A stretch of 64,000 nucleotides of DNA from JAVVHH01 sp964613945 (GCA_964613945.1 CAZTJC010000005.1:62001-126000); one strand, 5' to 3'; shown: positions 1 to 8,973, numbered from the stretch's first letter. A program made the numbers and translations. Notes: generated from the sequence alone by a model not told the origin.

Positions 1-561
1 GGCGGTGATCGGCCCCGCGTCGGTCTGCACCACGCGCGGCAGGTCCTCGTCGAAGAAGTCGCTATGCCACGCCAATCCGGCTGCACGGAGAAGTTGCGTC
101 GTGTGGGCGCTGGGCGTGCAGCGCGGGCTGATCCAGCCGCGCGGACGCATGCCGCCCGTGGCTTCCAACACGGCCAGGCAGCGTTGCAGGTCGGCCTGCT
201 CCGCCGCCACATCCTGCGTGGCGGGCACGATGTGCTGCGACCAGCCATGTGCCGCCAGATTATGTCCTGCGCCCACGATGGCCTGCATCAGGTCCGGATA
301 TTGCTCCGCCAGCACGCCGCTGACGTAGAACACCGCCTGCACCTGCTCGGCCGCCAGGATGTCCAGCAGACGCCACGCGCCGGCTTTGGCGCCGTATTCG
401 GCCCAGGACCGCCCTTGCAGGTCGAGGGTGCCTGCTTTCAGCACATTGCCCATCGGCCCGACGCCCGGCGCCGCGCCCTCGCTCCAGCCTTCCAGCATGA
501 CGCTGACCGACACGGCCAGCGTCCGCGCCTCCGGCCAAGCGGTGGGCAGAGCGATACTCAT
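1..561 (-). CDS. Polysaccharide-deacetylase-fold enzyme, copy 4 (partial)
   Basis: Starts at ATG 561 with GAGGAG about 7 nt upstream; the C-terminus is beyond the window edge. About 187 residues are visible. It aligns by eye with the three other deacetylase-fold proteins of this operon: an LAVSVSVMLEGW strand where the others have RLAVWIIVNVEEW, an AAHGWSQH segment where they have GHGW, and GGMRPRGWISPRCTPS where they have GTRPRGWLGPGLT. It is the most divergent of the four. It lies 17 bp after livF, at the distal end of the same operon. The fold (NodB/PuuE type) hydrolyses C-N amide bonds. The substrate is unknown; an imide or ureide is more likely than a polysaccharide, because the protein is cytosolic and linked to a small-molecule importer. 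Confidence 0.85.
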   Translation of the reverse strand, partial: MSIALPTAWPEARTLAVSVSVMLEGWSEGAAPGVGPMGNVLKAGTLDLQGRSWAEYGAKAGAWRLLDILAAEQVQAVFYVSGVLAEQYPDLMQAIVGAGHNLAAHGWSQHIVPATQDVAAEQADLQRCLAVLEATGGMRPRGWISPRCTPSAHTTQLLRAAGLAWHSDFFDEDLPRVVQTDAGPITA

Positions 562-578
562 GCGCCGTACTCCTCGAT

Positions 579-1268
579 CTAGAGACCCAGATACCCGGTG
601 ATTGCGGCCTCGTCATCGGGCGGGCCCGAAAAAACCACTTGCCCGGATTCCAGCACGCAAACCCGGTCGGCAACCAGCAGCGCACTTCGCAGGTTCTGCT
701 CCACGAGAAGGATCGCAAGTCCCGACCGCTTCAGGTCCTGGATGACCTGCTCGACGTATTGGACCATGACGGGCGCCAACCCTTCCGAGGGCTCGTCGAG
801 CAGCAGAAGCCGCGGATCGGTCACCAACGCACGTGCCAGCGCCAGCAAACCTCGTTCACCGCCAGAAAGTTGGTTGCCGCGGTGTTGCCGGCGCTCGCCC
901 AGGCGCGGGAACAGTTCAAACAGCCGCGCCACCGTCCAACCGTGCCGCGCCCGCGCCGGCTTCAAGCAGGTCAGATGCTCGGTGACGGTGAGCGAGGGGA
1001 ACAGGCGCCGACCCTGCGGGACGATCGCGATGCCGGTTGCGGCGATCTGGTAGGGAGTCAGGCCGGTGAGCGGCTGACCGTCCCAGCGGACCGTGCCGCT
1101 ACCGATCCGGGGCGGGGTCAGGCCCATGATCGAGCGAACCAGGGTGGTCTTGCCCATACCGTTGCGGCCTAGCAGGGCGAGAACCTCCCGCTCGGCGACC
1201 TGAAGCGACACGCCGTGCAGGACATGGGCGGCGCCGTAGAAGCTGTTGAGCCCTTCGATCTCAAGCAT
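579..1268 (-). CDS. livF: Liv-type ABC transporter ATP-binding protein LivF
   Basis: 229 aa, the normal LivF size. Walker A is GRNGMGKTT, the ABC signature is LSGGERG, and Walker B is LLLLDEP, followed by the switch histidine region (LLVEQN). LivF and LivG energise the LivHM permease on the cytoplasmic face. Its ATG overlaps the last 8 nt of livG, so translation is coupled. Together with the four genes upstream this makes a complete branched-chain-amino-acid-type (HAAT) importer. The real ligand is probably not an amino acid, given the hydrolases in the same operon. Confidence 0.95.
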   Translation of the reverse strand: MLEIEGLNSFYGAAHVLHGVSLQVAEREVLALLGRNGMGKTTLVRSIMGLTPPRIGSGTVRWDGQPLTGLTPYQIAATGIAIVPQGRRLFPSLTVTEHLTCLKPARARHGWTVARLFELFPRLGERRQHRGNQLSGGERGLLALARALVTDPRLLLLDEPSEGLAPVMVQYVEQVIQDLKRSGLAILLVEQNLRSALLVADRVCVLESGQVVFSGPPDDEAAITGYLGL

Positions 1269-2010
1269 GAGGGCGACCGAGATAGACGTCCTGAACGATG
1301 GTGCTGGAACGGATGTCCGCCGGGCTACCCTCGAACAGCAGGCGGCCGGTCGCCAACACGGTGATCCGCTCGACCAGGTTCAAGACCAGGTCCATGTCGT
1401 GTTCGATGAGCACCACTGTCATGCTGCTGGGAAGGCCGCGCACGATGTCGGCGACGACGCCGCGCTCGGAGGGCGACAATCCGGCCGCCGGCTCGTCCAA
1501 CATCAGCACCGAAGGGGTGGCCGCGAGCGCCATCGCCAGCTCGAGTTGCCGTTGTTCCCCATAGGAGAGAACGGCGACGGGCGTGTCCAAGGGGGCCTGG
1601 ATGCGGGCGCCCTCCAGCGCGCGGGCCACGTGGGCGCTCTGCTCCGCATTCAGGCGATCCCCCCCAAACAAGGGGAAGTGTCGCCCCGCGGTGCCGCGGA
1701 GCGCCAGCCGCATGCTTTGCGCGATGGTGAGGCGCGGAAACAGGTTGGTGACCTGGAAGGTGCGGCACAGGCCCAGCGCGGCGCGGCGATGTGTCGGCAT
1801 GCGGGTCACGTCGCGCCCGTTCAGCACGATACGGCCCGCGCTGGCCCGGACGGCGCCGGTAACAGCGTTGAACAGCGTCGTCTTGCCGGCACCGTTCGGA
1901 CCGATGATCGCGCGGCGCTCGCCGGCCGGAATCTCGAGGCTGACCGCGTCGACGGCGGCCAGGCCCCCGAAGCGGACGGAGATGTTCTGCAGGCTAAGGG
2001 CGCCGTTCAA
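1261..2010 (-). CDS. livG: Liv-type ABC transporter ATP-binding protein LivG
   Basis: 249 aa from a TTG start at 2010, which lies 2 nt after the stop of the binding-protein gene. The open frame extends further upstream, but only into livK, and the family length fits the TTG. Walker A is GPNGAGKTT, the region before Walker B reads LSYGEQRQLE, and Walker B is VLMLDEPAAGLSP, a very typical LivG sequence. It pairs with LivF to drive the LivH/LivM permease. The non-ATG start with minimal spacing suggests translational coupling to the binding-protein gene. Confidence 0.93.
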   Translation of the reverse strand: MNGALSLQNISVRFGGLAAVDAVSLEIPAGERRAIIGPNGAGKTTLFNAVTGAVRASAGRIVLNGRDVTRMPTHRRAALGLCRTFQVTNLFPRLTIAQSMRLALRGTAGRHFPLFGGDRLNAEQSAHVARALEGARIQAPLDTPVAVLSYGEQRQLELAMALAATPSVLMLDEPAAGLSPSERGVVADIVRGLPSSMTVVLIEHDMDLVLNLVERITVLATGRLLFEGSPADIRSSTIVQDVYLGRPHA

Positions 2011-2012
2011 TT

Positions 2013-3248
2013 TCAGCTCTTCTTGATCCCCTGGAAGTTGCGGGAATAAGGCGGCTGTTTCATGTACGTCTCGGGATCGTAGTGCCAGAACTGCGATACG
2101 GCCGGATATTCTGCAATCGGCACGTTCCACAGCTTGCCCTGCGGGTTCCGCACCACCTTGCGGATAAAAACGTCGTAGATCGGGTTGCCGAGCTTATCGA
2201 GTTTGACGGTAGAGCCGAGGGGGGAGTCGTCGAGTTCGGTGGCCGAGACGGCGGCGAGCAAGGTCGCCGGGTCGGTCTTGCCACCGTCCTTCTGGAGTGC
2301 CTTGTAGATCCACATGGCGCCCGAGTACATCGAGAAGCCGTAGAGCGAGGGGATGGTGCCGAACTTGTCCTGATGCAGTTTGACGAAGGCTTTCACCTTC
2401 GGATCGTCGGAGCCTTCGGCGAAGTGACCCGGCGATACGATCCCGAGCGCCTCCTCACCCAACGTGCGGATGACGGACTGATCGGTCAGGTTCATCGCGC
2501 CGAGGAGCGGCACGCTGTCCTTCAAGCCGAAACTCGCATAGGCCTGGATCAGCCGCGTCGCATCGGCGCCGGTCTCCATCGCGAACACGGCGTCGAGGTT
2601 CAAATCGGCGAGTTGTCCCATGTAGGGGCTGAAATCGGCGGTGTTCAGCGGGTTCCAGAGCTGTGCCACGACTGTGCCGCCGCCTTCGCTGAAGGTCTGG
2701 CAGAAACCGCCGCATTGCTCGTGGCCGAAGGTGTAGTCCTGGCTTATTGTGGCCACGCGCTTGTAGCCCTGCTTCAGCGCCCAATCGCCGAGCGGCCGGG
2801 TCGTCTGGCTGGCACTGTAGCCGGCGACGCGGACGACGTTGGGGATGCGGGCGCGCTGGGTCAGGTCGTCGGCAGCGATGATGGGGATGAAATAGGGCGT
2901 GCCGGTGCCTTTGACGTAGTTGGCGACCGCCAACCCGGTGTTGGCGAGTAGGTCGCCGAACAGCATGTCGACTTTGGCCTGCTCGACCAGGCGGCGGGCT
3001 TTCTGCAGCGCGACGTCGGGGTTGGAGCCGTCGTCTTCGGTGATGATCTCGACCTTGCGGCCTGCGACCTGGTTGCCGACCTGGTTCCAGAACAGGGTGA
3101 AATCGTCCGCCATCTCCTTGCCGCCGGCAGCGACCACGCCGGTGAGCGGCACGAGCAAGCCGATGCGGATCGGATCGGCTTGCGCTCTCGCCACCGCGGG
3201 GGCGGCAAGAGCGGCGGCGGTGCTGGCTAGAAATGTCCGACGCTGCAT
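2013..3248 (-). CDS. Liv-type periplasmic substrate-binding protein
   Basis: 411 aa. The start at ATG 3248 is set by a strong AGGAG site. It begins with a Tat-like signal (MQRRTFLASTAAALAAPAVA then RAQ), followed by a Peripl_BP_6 (LivK/AmiC-like) domain opening with DPIRIGLLVPLTG. It lies between livM (4 nt upstream) and livG (2 nt downstream), so it is the dedicated binding protein of this importer. The family binds amino acids, amides, urea or aromatic acids; the ligand cannot be read from sequence. The amidase- and imidase-like enzymes around it suggest an amide or imide. Confidence 0.92.
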   Translation of the reverse strand: MQRRTFLASTAAALAAPAVARAQADPIRIGLLVPLTGVVAAGGKEMADDFTLFWNQVGNQVAGRKVEIITEDDGSNPDVALQKARRLVEQAKVDMLFGDLLANTGLAVANYVKGTGTPYFIPIIAADDLTQRARIPNVVRVAGYSASQTTRPLGDWALKQGYKRVATISQDYTFGHEQCGGFCQTFSEGGGTVVAQLWNPLNTADFSPYMGQLADLNLDAVFAMETGADATRLIQAYASFGLKDSVPLLGAMNLTDQSVIRTLGEEALGIVSPGHFAEGSDDPKVKAFVKLHQDKFGTIPSLYGFSMYSGAMWIYKALQKDGGKTDPATLLAAVSATELDDSPLGSTVKLDKLGNPIYDVFIRKVVRNPQGKLWNVPIAEYPAVSQFWHYDPETYMKQPPYSRNFQGIKKS

Positions 3249-3252
3249 CGTG

Positions 3253-4173
3253 CTATCTCCTCTGGCCGGAACGCGTCCATTGGGCGAACCGGCTGACCAA
3301 ACCATCGGGGGCGACGAGCATGAGGACGATGAAGATCAGCCCCATCACCGTCTGCCACCGTGCCGTATAGATGCTGACGAGATTTTCGAGCGAGACGATC
3401 AACGCGGCGCCGACCAGCGAACCGAAGATCGTGCCGACGCCGCCGGTGATCGCCATCAGCAGGCCGCGGACGGACTGGCCGAGCGAGACCGTGCTGGGGC
3501 TGGCGAACTCGTTGAACAGCGCATAAAGCGCGCCCGCCGAGCCGGCGAAGAAGCCCGATGCGGTGAACGCCACGAACAGGTGCAACGGCACGTTGAAGCC
3601 GAGCGCCTGCATGCGGCTCTCGCTGTCGCGGATGCCGCGTAGCGCCAGGCCGAAGGGCGAGTTCACCAGCCGCCAGATGCCGTATGCCAGCACCGAGGTG
3701 CCGGCCAGAACCACCTCATAGAACACGCGGTAATCGGCGATCTGCGCCGGCCGGATCGAGCCGCGCAACCCATTCTCCCCGCCGGTCACGCCGGTCCAGC
3801 GCAGGCATACCCCCCAAACCACCATGCCGAGCGCCAAGGTCAGCAAAAGGAAGTAAACACCGGAAACGCGCGTTGCCAGTGCGCCGAATACCGCCGCCAG
3901 CGCCGTCGCGGCGAGGATCGCGAGCGGCAGGGCCAGCCAAACCGAGCCGCCCTGGACCGATACCCACCACAGCACCACGTAGGTCGCGGCGCCGAAGATG
4001 GCGCCATGGCCGAGCGAGGTGCGGCCAGCGAAGCCGGCGAGCACGTCGATCGACATGGCCAGGATGGCGAAGATCAGCACCTGTGTGGCGATGCTGACCG
4101 CAAAGGTGGGCAACACGAACGGCAGCACGGCGAGCAGCGCTAGAACGCCGGGAACGATGCGGGTCGCCCTCAC
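3253..4173 (-). CDS. livM: Liv-type ABC permease LivM
   Basis: 306 aa from GTG 4173, whose GTGA overlaps the livH stop. The open frame continues upstream only as an out-of-frame reading of livH. It is a hydrophobic, multi-pass inner-membrane protein with LAMSIDVLAGFAGRTSLGHG near the N-terminus, the usual LivM signature (xLxGxxGxxSLGHG). It ends VAPDGLVSRF, as in the family. It pairs with LivH to form the channel. Confidence 0.93.
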   Translation of the reverse strand: MRATRIVPGVLALLAVLPFVLPTFAVSIATQVLIFAILAMSIDVLAGFAGRTSLGHGAIFGAATYVVLWWVSVQGGSVWLALPLAILAATALAAVFGALATRVSGVYFLLLTLALGMVVWGVCLRWTGVTGGENGLRGSIRPAQIADYRVFYEVVLAGTSVLAYGIWRLVNSPFGLALRGIRDSESRMQALGFNVPLHLFVAFTASGFFAGSAGALYALFNEFASPSTVSLGQSVRGLLMAITGGVGTIFGSLVGAALIVSLENLVSIYTARWQTVMGLIFIVLMLVAPDGLVSRFAQWTRSGQRR

Positions 4174-5030
4174 GCCGGGCGCCCGAACAGGCCGGTCGGA
4201 CGGAATGCCAGAATCGCGGCCATCGGGCCGAAGATGACGAAATAGGCGAGTTCCGGAAACATCACCTGCCCGATCGTGTTCAGCATACCGACCAGGATCG
4301 CGCCGATGGCGGCGCCGCCGAGACTGCCGCGGCCACCGATGATCACCACGGCGAGCGAGAACACCAGGATCTCGGCGTCCGCCCCCGGATAGAGTGTGAG
4401 CAAGCCGCCGCCGATCATCCCGCCGAGGCCGGCGAGCGCCGTGCCGAGCATGAAGGTCAGCAGGAACACGAGGCGGATGTTGATGCCCATCGCGGCGATG
4501 ATCTCGGGATCGTCGACGCCGGCCCGAATCAGCGCGCCGAGCCGGGTGCGGTTCAGGAGCAGCCACAGCAGGATGAACACGACCACGCCGGAGATCAGCA
4601 CCATCAGCCGGTAGCGCGGGAAGACCAGGCCGGAAAACCGCAGCGCCCCTTGAAGCAGGGGCGGCTTGGGAACCGTGAACGTGTCGCCACCCCAGGCGAC
4701 CAGGGCCAGGTCGTCGAGCACCAGTCCGACTCCCAGCGTCAGCAGCACCTGCCGCAGTTCCGAGCCGCCGACGAAGCGCAGCAATCCGCGCTGCAGCACC
4801 AGCCCGGCCAAGCCGGCCGCCAGCGCCGCCGCGACGGCGCCCAGCGCGAACGAGCCGCTGGCCAGCGTCACCGAATAGCCGACGTAACCGCCCAGCAGAT
4901 ACAGCGCGCCATGGGCGAGGTTGACGATGCGGAGCAGGCCGAACACCAGCGTGAACCCGCTAGCCACGGTGAACAGCAGCGAGGCGAAGGTCAGACCGTT
5001 GAGAAGCTGAAACAACGACAAGCCCGGCAT
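4170..5030 (-). CDS. livH: Liv-type ABC permease LivH
   Basis: 286 aa. The N-terminal LLNGLTFASLLFTVASGFTL and LRIVNLAHGALYLLGGYVG are classic LivH. Several membrane segments follow. Its ATG overlaps the stop of the upstream deacetylase by one base (TGATG), linking the enzyme block and the transporter block in one transcript. The GTGA overlap with livM is at its other end. Confidence 0.94.
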   Translation of the reverse strand: MPGLSLFQLLNGLTFASLLFTVASGFTLVFGLLRIVNLAHGALYLLGGYVGYSVTLASGSFALGAVAAALAAGLAGLVLQRGLLRFVGGSELRQVLLTLGVGLVLDDLALVAWGGDTFTVPKPPLLQGALRFSGLVFPRYRLMVLISGVVVFILLWLLLNRTRLGALIRAGVDDPEIIAAMGINIRLVFLLTFMLGTALAGLGGMIGGGLLTLYPGADAEILVFSLAVVIIGGRGSLGGAAIGAILVGMLNTIGQVMFPELAYFVIFGPMAAILAFRPTGLFGRPA

Positions 5031-5896
5031 CAGAGCGGACGCTGCTCCACGAACCAGTCATGGATGGCTCCGCCGGTCATGACGGCGACGTCCTCGCAAC
5101 TCCGCAGGGCGTCCAGCACTTCGGCGAAGTAGCGCAGCCGGTGTGGCGCCCCCATGATGTAGGGATGCACCACCAACGCCATGACGCGGGCGCTGTCCTG
5201 TGCGTCGTGACGCAGTTGCGCCAGTTGGTCCAGGGCGCGCGTGCGGTATTCCGAGGCCTGGTGATGCTGGATCAGCATCATAGCGACGTCGTTGCATTCC
5301 TGCGTATAGGGGATGTTCACGATCGGGGCCCCGCGGGTGCGCAGGCGCACGGGCTGATCGTCCAGCACCCAGTCGCACACGTAGGAATATCCTTCTTCGA
5401 CCAGCAGGTCCGGAGTCTCCCAGGTCTCGGTCAGGCCGGGGCCGAGCCAGCCCCGCGGTCGCGTGCCGGTGAAGTCGGCGATTGCCTGGGTCGTGCGCCG
5501 GATGGCGTCGCGCTCGTCCGGCACCTTCTGCATGTTCTTCTGGTCGAAGCCATGCCCGATGAATTCCCAGCCTCGATCGAGGGCGGCGCGGGCGATCGGC
5601 TCGTACGCGGCGATTGCTGCGCCGTTGATGGCGAGAGCGACGGGGAGCCCGTCCAACACCTCCAGCATGCGCCAGAAGCCGACGCGGTTGCCGTATTCGT
5701 GCCAGGCCCAGTTGGGGATGTCGGGCGAGGGCGAACCGCCGGCGGGCGGGGTCAGCACGGTGCGCGGCATGGGCTCGCGCGGGTTCCATTCCTCGACGTT
5801 GACGATGATCCAGACGGCGAGCCGCTTGCCGTCCGGAAGGGTCAGCTTCGGGCGGCCGTTGATCGGCGAGTAGTCGATGCGGTCGGTCGGCAGCAT
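5030..5896 (-). CDS. Polysaccharide-deacetylase-fold enzyme, copy 3
   Basis: 288 aa from ATG 5896; a GTG one codon upstream is also possible. Family features are LAVWIIVNVEEW near residue 30, NWAWHEYGNRVGFWR near 65, FIGHGFDQ near 115, GTRPRGWLGPGLTET near 145-160 and VHPYIMGAPHR near 244. These match cytosolic allantoinase (PuuE)-like and cyclic-imide-hydrolase-like members of the deacetylase superfamily, not secreted chitin or peptidoglycan deacetylases, and there is no signal peptide. Unlike copies 1 and 2, the histidine seven residues after the GHG histidine is replaced (KNMQ instead of KPMH/LPIH), so its metal site or substrate may differ. It overlaps both neighbours. Confidence 0.92.
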   Translation of the reverse strand: MLPTDRIDYSPINGRPKLTLPDGKRLAVWIIVNVEEWNPREPMPRTVLTPPAGGSPSPDIPNWAWHEYGNRVGFWRMLEVLDGLPVALAINGAAIAAYEPIARAALDRGWEFIGHGFDQKNMQKVPDERDAIRRTTQAIADFTGTRPRGWLGPGLTETWETPDLLVEEGYSYVCDWVLDDQPVRLRTRGAPIVNIPYTQECNDVAMMLIQHHQASEYRTRALDQLAQLRHDAQDSARVMALVVHPYIMGAPHRLRYFAEVLDALRSCEDVAVMTGGAIHDWFVEQRPL

Positions 5897-6768
5897 CACG
5901 ATGGTACCCTCGTATGCCAGTCAAACAGCTCGCCGCCGTTCATGAACACGACGTCCTCGTGCTGGCGAATGTAGTCGTAGACCTGCTCGAGGTAGCCGAT
6001 GCGGTGCGGCTGGCCGGAGACGTAGGGGTGGATCGCGATGGCCATGATCTTGGCCCGCTCGGCACCTTCCGCGTAGTAACGGTCGAACGTGTCGCGGCAC
6101 CGTTGCGCCCAGTAAGGTGATTCGTGGTTCTGCACCACCATGGCCGGAATGTCGTTCAGTTCGAGCGTGTAGGGCATCGTGACCAGGTCGCCGTTGGCGG
6201 TGCCGATCGTGCAAGGCTCGTCGTCCCAGACCCAATCGCCGATATAGCGTATGCCGGCTTCGGCCAGCAGTTCAGGGGTCTCGAACGTTTGGGTCAGGCC
6301 GGGTCCGAGCCAGCCGCGCGGTCGGGTTCCGGTGAAAGCCTCGATCCGGTCGAGCGAGCGGTGGATCATGCCGCGCTGGTCGTCGTTCTTGTGGATCGGC
6401 AGCTGATCCCAGACATGGCCCATGAACTCCCATCCGGACTCATGGGCCGCGGCGGCGACACGGGCGTAGTCGTCGCAGACACGGGCGTTGAGCGCCAGGG
6501 TCGGGCGGATACCGAGCCGTTCGTAGAGCTTGTGGAAGCGCCAGAACCCGACCCGCATGCCGTATTCGTGCCAGGACCAATTGGGAACATCCGGCAGCAG
6601 AACCTGCCCGGCGGGAGCAGGCACGACCTGGCGCGCCATGGGCCGACCGATGTCCCACACCTCGAGGTTGACGATCGTCCAGATGGCGACCCGCGCGCCA
6701 CCGGGCAGGCGGAAAGGCGGGCGATCGACGATGGCGGAGAAAGGGGCCCGATCGCGTGGCTCCGTCAA
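5896..6768 (-). CDS. Polysaccharide-deacetylase-fold enzyme, copy 2
   Basis: 290 aa from a TTG start at 6768 that overlaps the stop of copy 1 (TTGA). An ATG exists further upstream at 6819 but lies inside copy 1 and would make the protein longer than its siblings. The family motifs are present: VAIWTIVNLEVW, NWSWHEYGMRVGFWR, FMGHVWDQLPIH, GTRPRGWLGPGLTQT and IHPYVSGQPHR. The usual GHG is GHV here. It is one of four paralogues in this operon, presumably hydrolysing a C-N bond in a small cyclic or linear amide. Confidence 0.9.
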   Translation of the reverse strand: MTEPRDRAPFSAIVDRPPFRLPGGARVAIWTIVNLEVWDIGRPMARQVVPAPAGQVLLPDVPNWSWHEYGMRVGFWRFHKLYERLGIRPTLALNARVCDDYARVAAAAHESGWEFMGHVWDQLPIHKNDDQRGMIHRSLDRIEAFTGTRPRGWLGPGLTQTFETPELLAEAGIRYIGDWVWDDEPCTIGTANGDLVTMPYTLELNDIPAMVVQNHESPYWAQRCRDTFDRYYAEGAERAKIMAIAIHPYVSGQPHRIGYLEQVYDYIRQHEDVVFMNGGELFDWHTRVPS

Positions 6769-7652
6769 GGCGTGGGAACCTGCTGGAGGTACCAGTCCAG
6801 GATCTCGGCACCGGTCCACATGACCACGCCATCATGTCCCAGAATGTAGTCGTAGAGCGCCTCGAGATACTTGATCCGATGCGGCACGCCGGTGAGGTAG
6901 GGGTGGATGGAGATCGCCATCACGCGCGGAATGTCGGCGCCTTCCTGATACAGCCGGTCGAATTGATCGCGCCCGCGATGAAGCAACGTGTCGGACGGTT
7001 GTTGCTGCACGGCCGTGATCGCCACGTCGTTCAGCTCGACGGTGTAGGGCACGGAGGTCAGGCGCCCGGTGCGGGTGCGGATAGGGATGGGTTGATCGTC
7101 CAACACCCAGTCGGCCACGTATTCGATGCCTTCCTCGGCGAGCAGGTCAGCCGTTTCGGGCGTCTCGGTGAGTCCCGGGCTCTCCCATCCGCGGGGCGGC
7201 TTGCCCGTCACCTTGGCGATCGTGTCCATCGTGGCACGGATGGCGGCGCGCTGATCATCGACCCGGTGCATCGGCTTCTGTACCCAGCCATGCCCCATGA
7301 AATCCCACCCGGCGGCGTGCGCCGCGGCACACATCTCCGGATACAGCTCGCACACGGTTCCGTTGAGGGCGAACGTCGCCTTCAGGTTCCGCTTGGCCAA
7401 TGTCTCGAAAAAACGCCATATGCCAACGCGCATGCCATATTCGTGCCATGCCCAGTTCGGCAGGTCCGGCAGCAAGGGCTGACCCATCGGCGGCGGCAGC
7501 ACGGTCCGCGGCATCGGAACGTCGGGCTGCCAGTTCTCGACGTTGACGATCGTCCATACCGCAACCCGGGCACCGCCGGGCAGGGTCAGTTTCGGGCGTC
7601 CATGGATGGACGCATACGGGACACGGTCGCGGAAGCTGATCGGGCCGCTCAT
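6765..7652 (-). CDS. Polysaccharide-deacetylase-fold enzyme, copy 1
   Basis: 295 aa from ATG 7652, overlapping the upstream hydrolase stop in ATGA. Motifs: VAVWTIVNVENW near residue 36, NWAWHEYGMRVGIWR near 66-80, MGHGWVQKPMH with H121 and H129, ESPGLTETPET near 157, and IHPYLTGVPHR with H250. Copy 1 has all the histidines expected if the protein binds a metal. There is no signal peptide, so it is cytoplasmic. It resembles copies 2 and 3 along its full length, so the cluster arose by tandem duplication followed by divergence. Confidence 0.92.
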   Translation of the reverse strand: MSGPISFRDRVPYASIHGRPKLTLPGGARVAVWTIVNVENWQPDVPMPRTVLPPPMGQPLLPDLPNWAWHEYGMRVGIWRFFETLAKRNLKATFALNGTVCELYPEMCAAAHAAGWDFMGHGWVQKPMHRVDDQRAAIRATMDTIAKVTGKPPRGWESPGLTETPETADLLAEEGIEYVADWVLDDQPIPIRTRTGRLTSVPYTVELNDVAITAVQQQPSDTLLHRGRDQFDRLYQEGADIPRVMAISIHPYLTGVPHRIKYLEALYDYILGHDGVVMWTGAEILDWYLQQVPTP

Positions 7653-8869
7653 GCGCCGGCACCCAAGCTGAGTTGGGTTTGGTCGATACCGAAACGGTCG
7701 GTGAGCCAGTCGGCCATGACCTCCTGCCCGACCGTGGGGTTGTCGTGCTGGCAGTGATCGGCGCCGGTTTCCTCGGCGCTCAACACGCGCAAGGTCGCAT
7801 CGACGCCGCTGGCGATCGCGTAATCGTAGACGCGCTGCGCCTGGCCGACGCCAAGGACATCGAAACCACCATGCACGATCAGATACGGACAACGCATGTT
7901 GGGCAGCGCGCCGTCGACGGTGAAGGGAGCGGCCATCTGCATCGCCTGCTGCATGCTGGGCGCGCCGAACACCCACTTGATGTGATCGGCCAGGCCGTGA
8001 TCCTCGCCGGCACCGGCCCATAGCGACGGGATGGACCAGATGGCGCCATGCGAGATGCAGGCGGCCAGACGTGGCTCGAACGACCCGGCACGCGCCGCAT
8101 AGTAGCCGCCCAGGCTCGAGCCGCATACGGCGATGCGGGCGGGATCGATGTCCGTGCGCTGCTCCAGCCAGTCGATGCAGCGGCCGATCGGCACCTCGTA
8201 ATCATGTCGGGTGCGGATCTTGTGCCGGCGCAGCGTGCCGCCCTGGCCGGGTCCATCGATCATCAGGACCGAGATGCCGCGGGCAAGGGCGCCGTGCGCC
8301 TGCATGAACCACATCTCGTCTTTGATGCTGTCCAGCCCGCCCATGCAGATCAGCACCGGCTGCTTGCCCGCTGCCCAGGGCGAGCGTACGAAATAGGCGC
8401 ATAGCGCCGTACCGTGTTCATATGGGATGTCCACCGCCTCGCCGGCCGGCGAGAGATGGCGCAGGACGCCGCGCGAACACGCCTCCATCGCTTCAAAGGC
8501 AGCCAGCCGTCGCGGGTCCTCGCCATCGAGCCAGAACTCTGCCTGCCGATAGTAGTCGGCAGCCCGGTGCCAGCAATTCTGTGCCGTGCGAACATGGCCG
8601 GCAGCCTCCGCTGCGTCGCCGCGCGCATGATTGCGCCGGGCGACGTGGAGCCACTCTCGATACCAGCTCTCGTCATCGCCGGGAGTCATGCGGGCAGCGG
8701 CCTGGAAGCATTCGCTGACGGCGCCGCCGCCAAGCTGGGTTTCGCCCAGGCCGCGGCGGAATTGATACGACCACCAGGGATAATCGGGCCAGTGATGCCA
8801 ACCGTACGGTTCGAAATGCGCGGTTCGAACCGTCATCACGGCATCGATCAGTTTCGCTTCAGCGTCCAT
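7649..8869 (-). CDS. Alpha/beta hydrolase, 2,6-dihydroxypseudooxynicotine-hydrolase-like
   Basis: 406 aa. A helical N-terminal part of about 150 residues (WYREWLHVARRNHARGD, YYRQAEFWL) precedes a hydrolase core: the PVLICMGGLDSIKDEM strand, the nucleophile elbow GSSLGG (S252), an acid in HGGFDVLG, and a histidine in GADHCQHDN. This layout is that of the FrsA/DUF1100-like group, which includes the C-C bond hydrolase of nicotine breakdown. It is the first gene of the long minus-strand operon and is read from the promoter shared with the XRE-cupin regulator. It may cleave a beta-diketone-like or acyl intermediate. The substrate is not known. Confidence 0.85.
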   Translation of the reverse strand: MDAEAKLIDAVMTVRTAHFEPYGWHHWPDYPWWSYQFRRGLGETQLGGGAVSECFQAAARMTPGDDESWYREWLHVARRNHARGDAAEAAGHVRTAQNCWHRAADYYRQAEFWLDGEDPRRLAAFEAMEACSRGVLRHLSPAGEAVDIPYEHGTALCAYFVRSPWAAGKQPVLICMGGLDSIKDEMWFMQAHGALARGISVLMIDGPGQGGTLRRHKIRTRHDYEVPIGRCIDWLEQRTDIDPARIAVCGSSLGGYYAARAGSFEPRLAACISHGAIWSIPSLWAGAGEDHGLADHIKWVFGAPSMQQAMQMAAPFTVDGALPNMRCPYLIVHGGFDVLGVGQAQRVYDYAIASGVDATLRVLSAEETGADHCQHDNPTVGQEVMADWLTDRFGIDQTQLSLGAGA

Positions 8870-8907
8870 GCCGCACCCGAGCTAGTTCCGGTCCGATGCT
8901 GCCGTCA

Positions 8908-8942
8908 TTCAAGTGACTTGAACAGACAGAAACACACTTGAA
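8908..8942. promoter_or_regulatory. Inverted-repeat operator in divergent promoter
   Basis: TTCAAG-TGA-CTTGAA is a perfect 6-3-6 inverted repeat (8908-8922). A third half-site, CTTGAA, lies at 8937-8942, exactly 20 bp (two helical turns) from the second. It sits between the hydrolase start (8869) and the XRE-cupin start (8974), so it is a good candidate site for that regulator acting on both directions. Binding is inferred, not shown. Confidence 0.55.
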
Positions 8943-8973
8943 TACAAACAATGCGACGTGACACCATCGAGCG

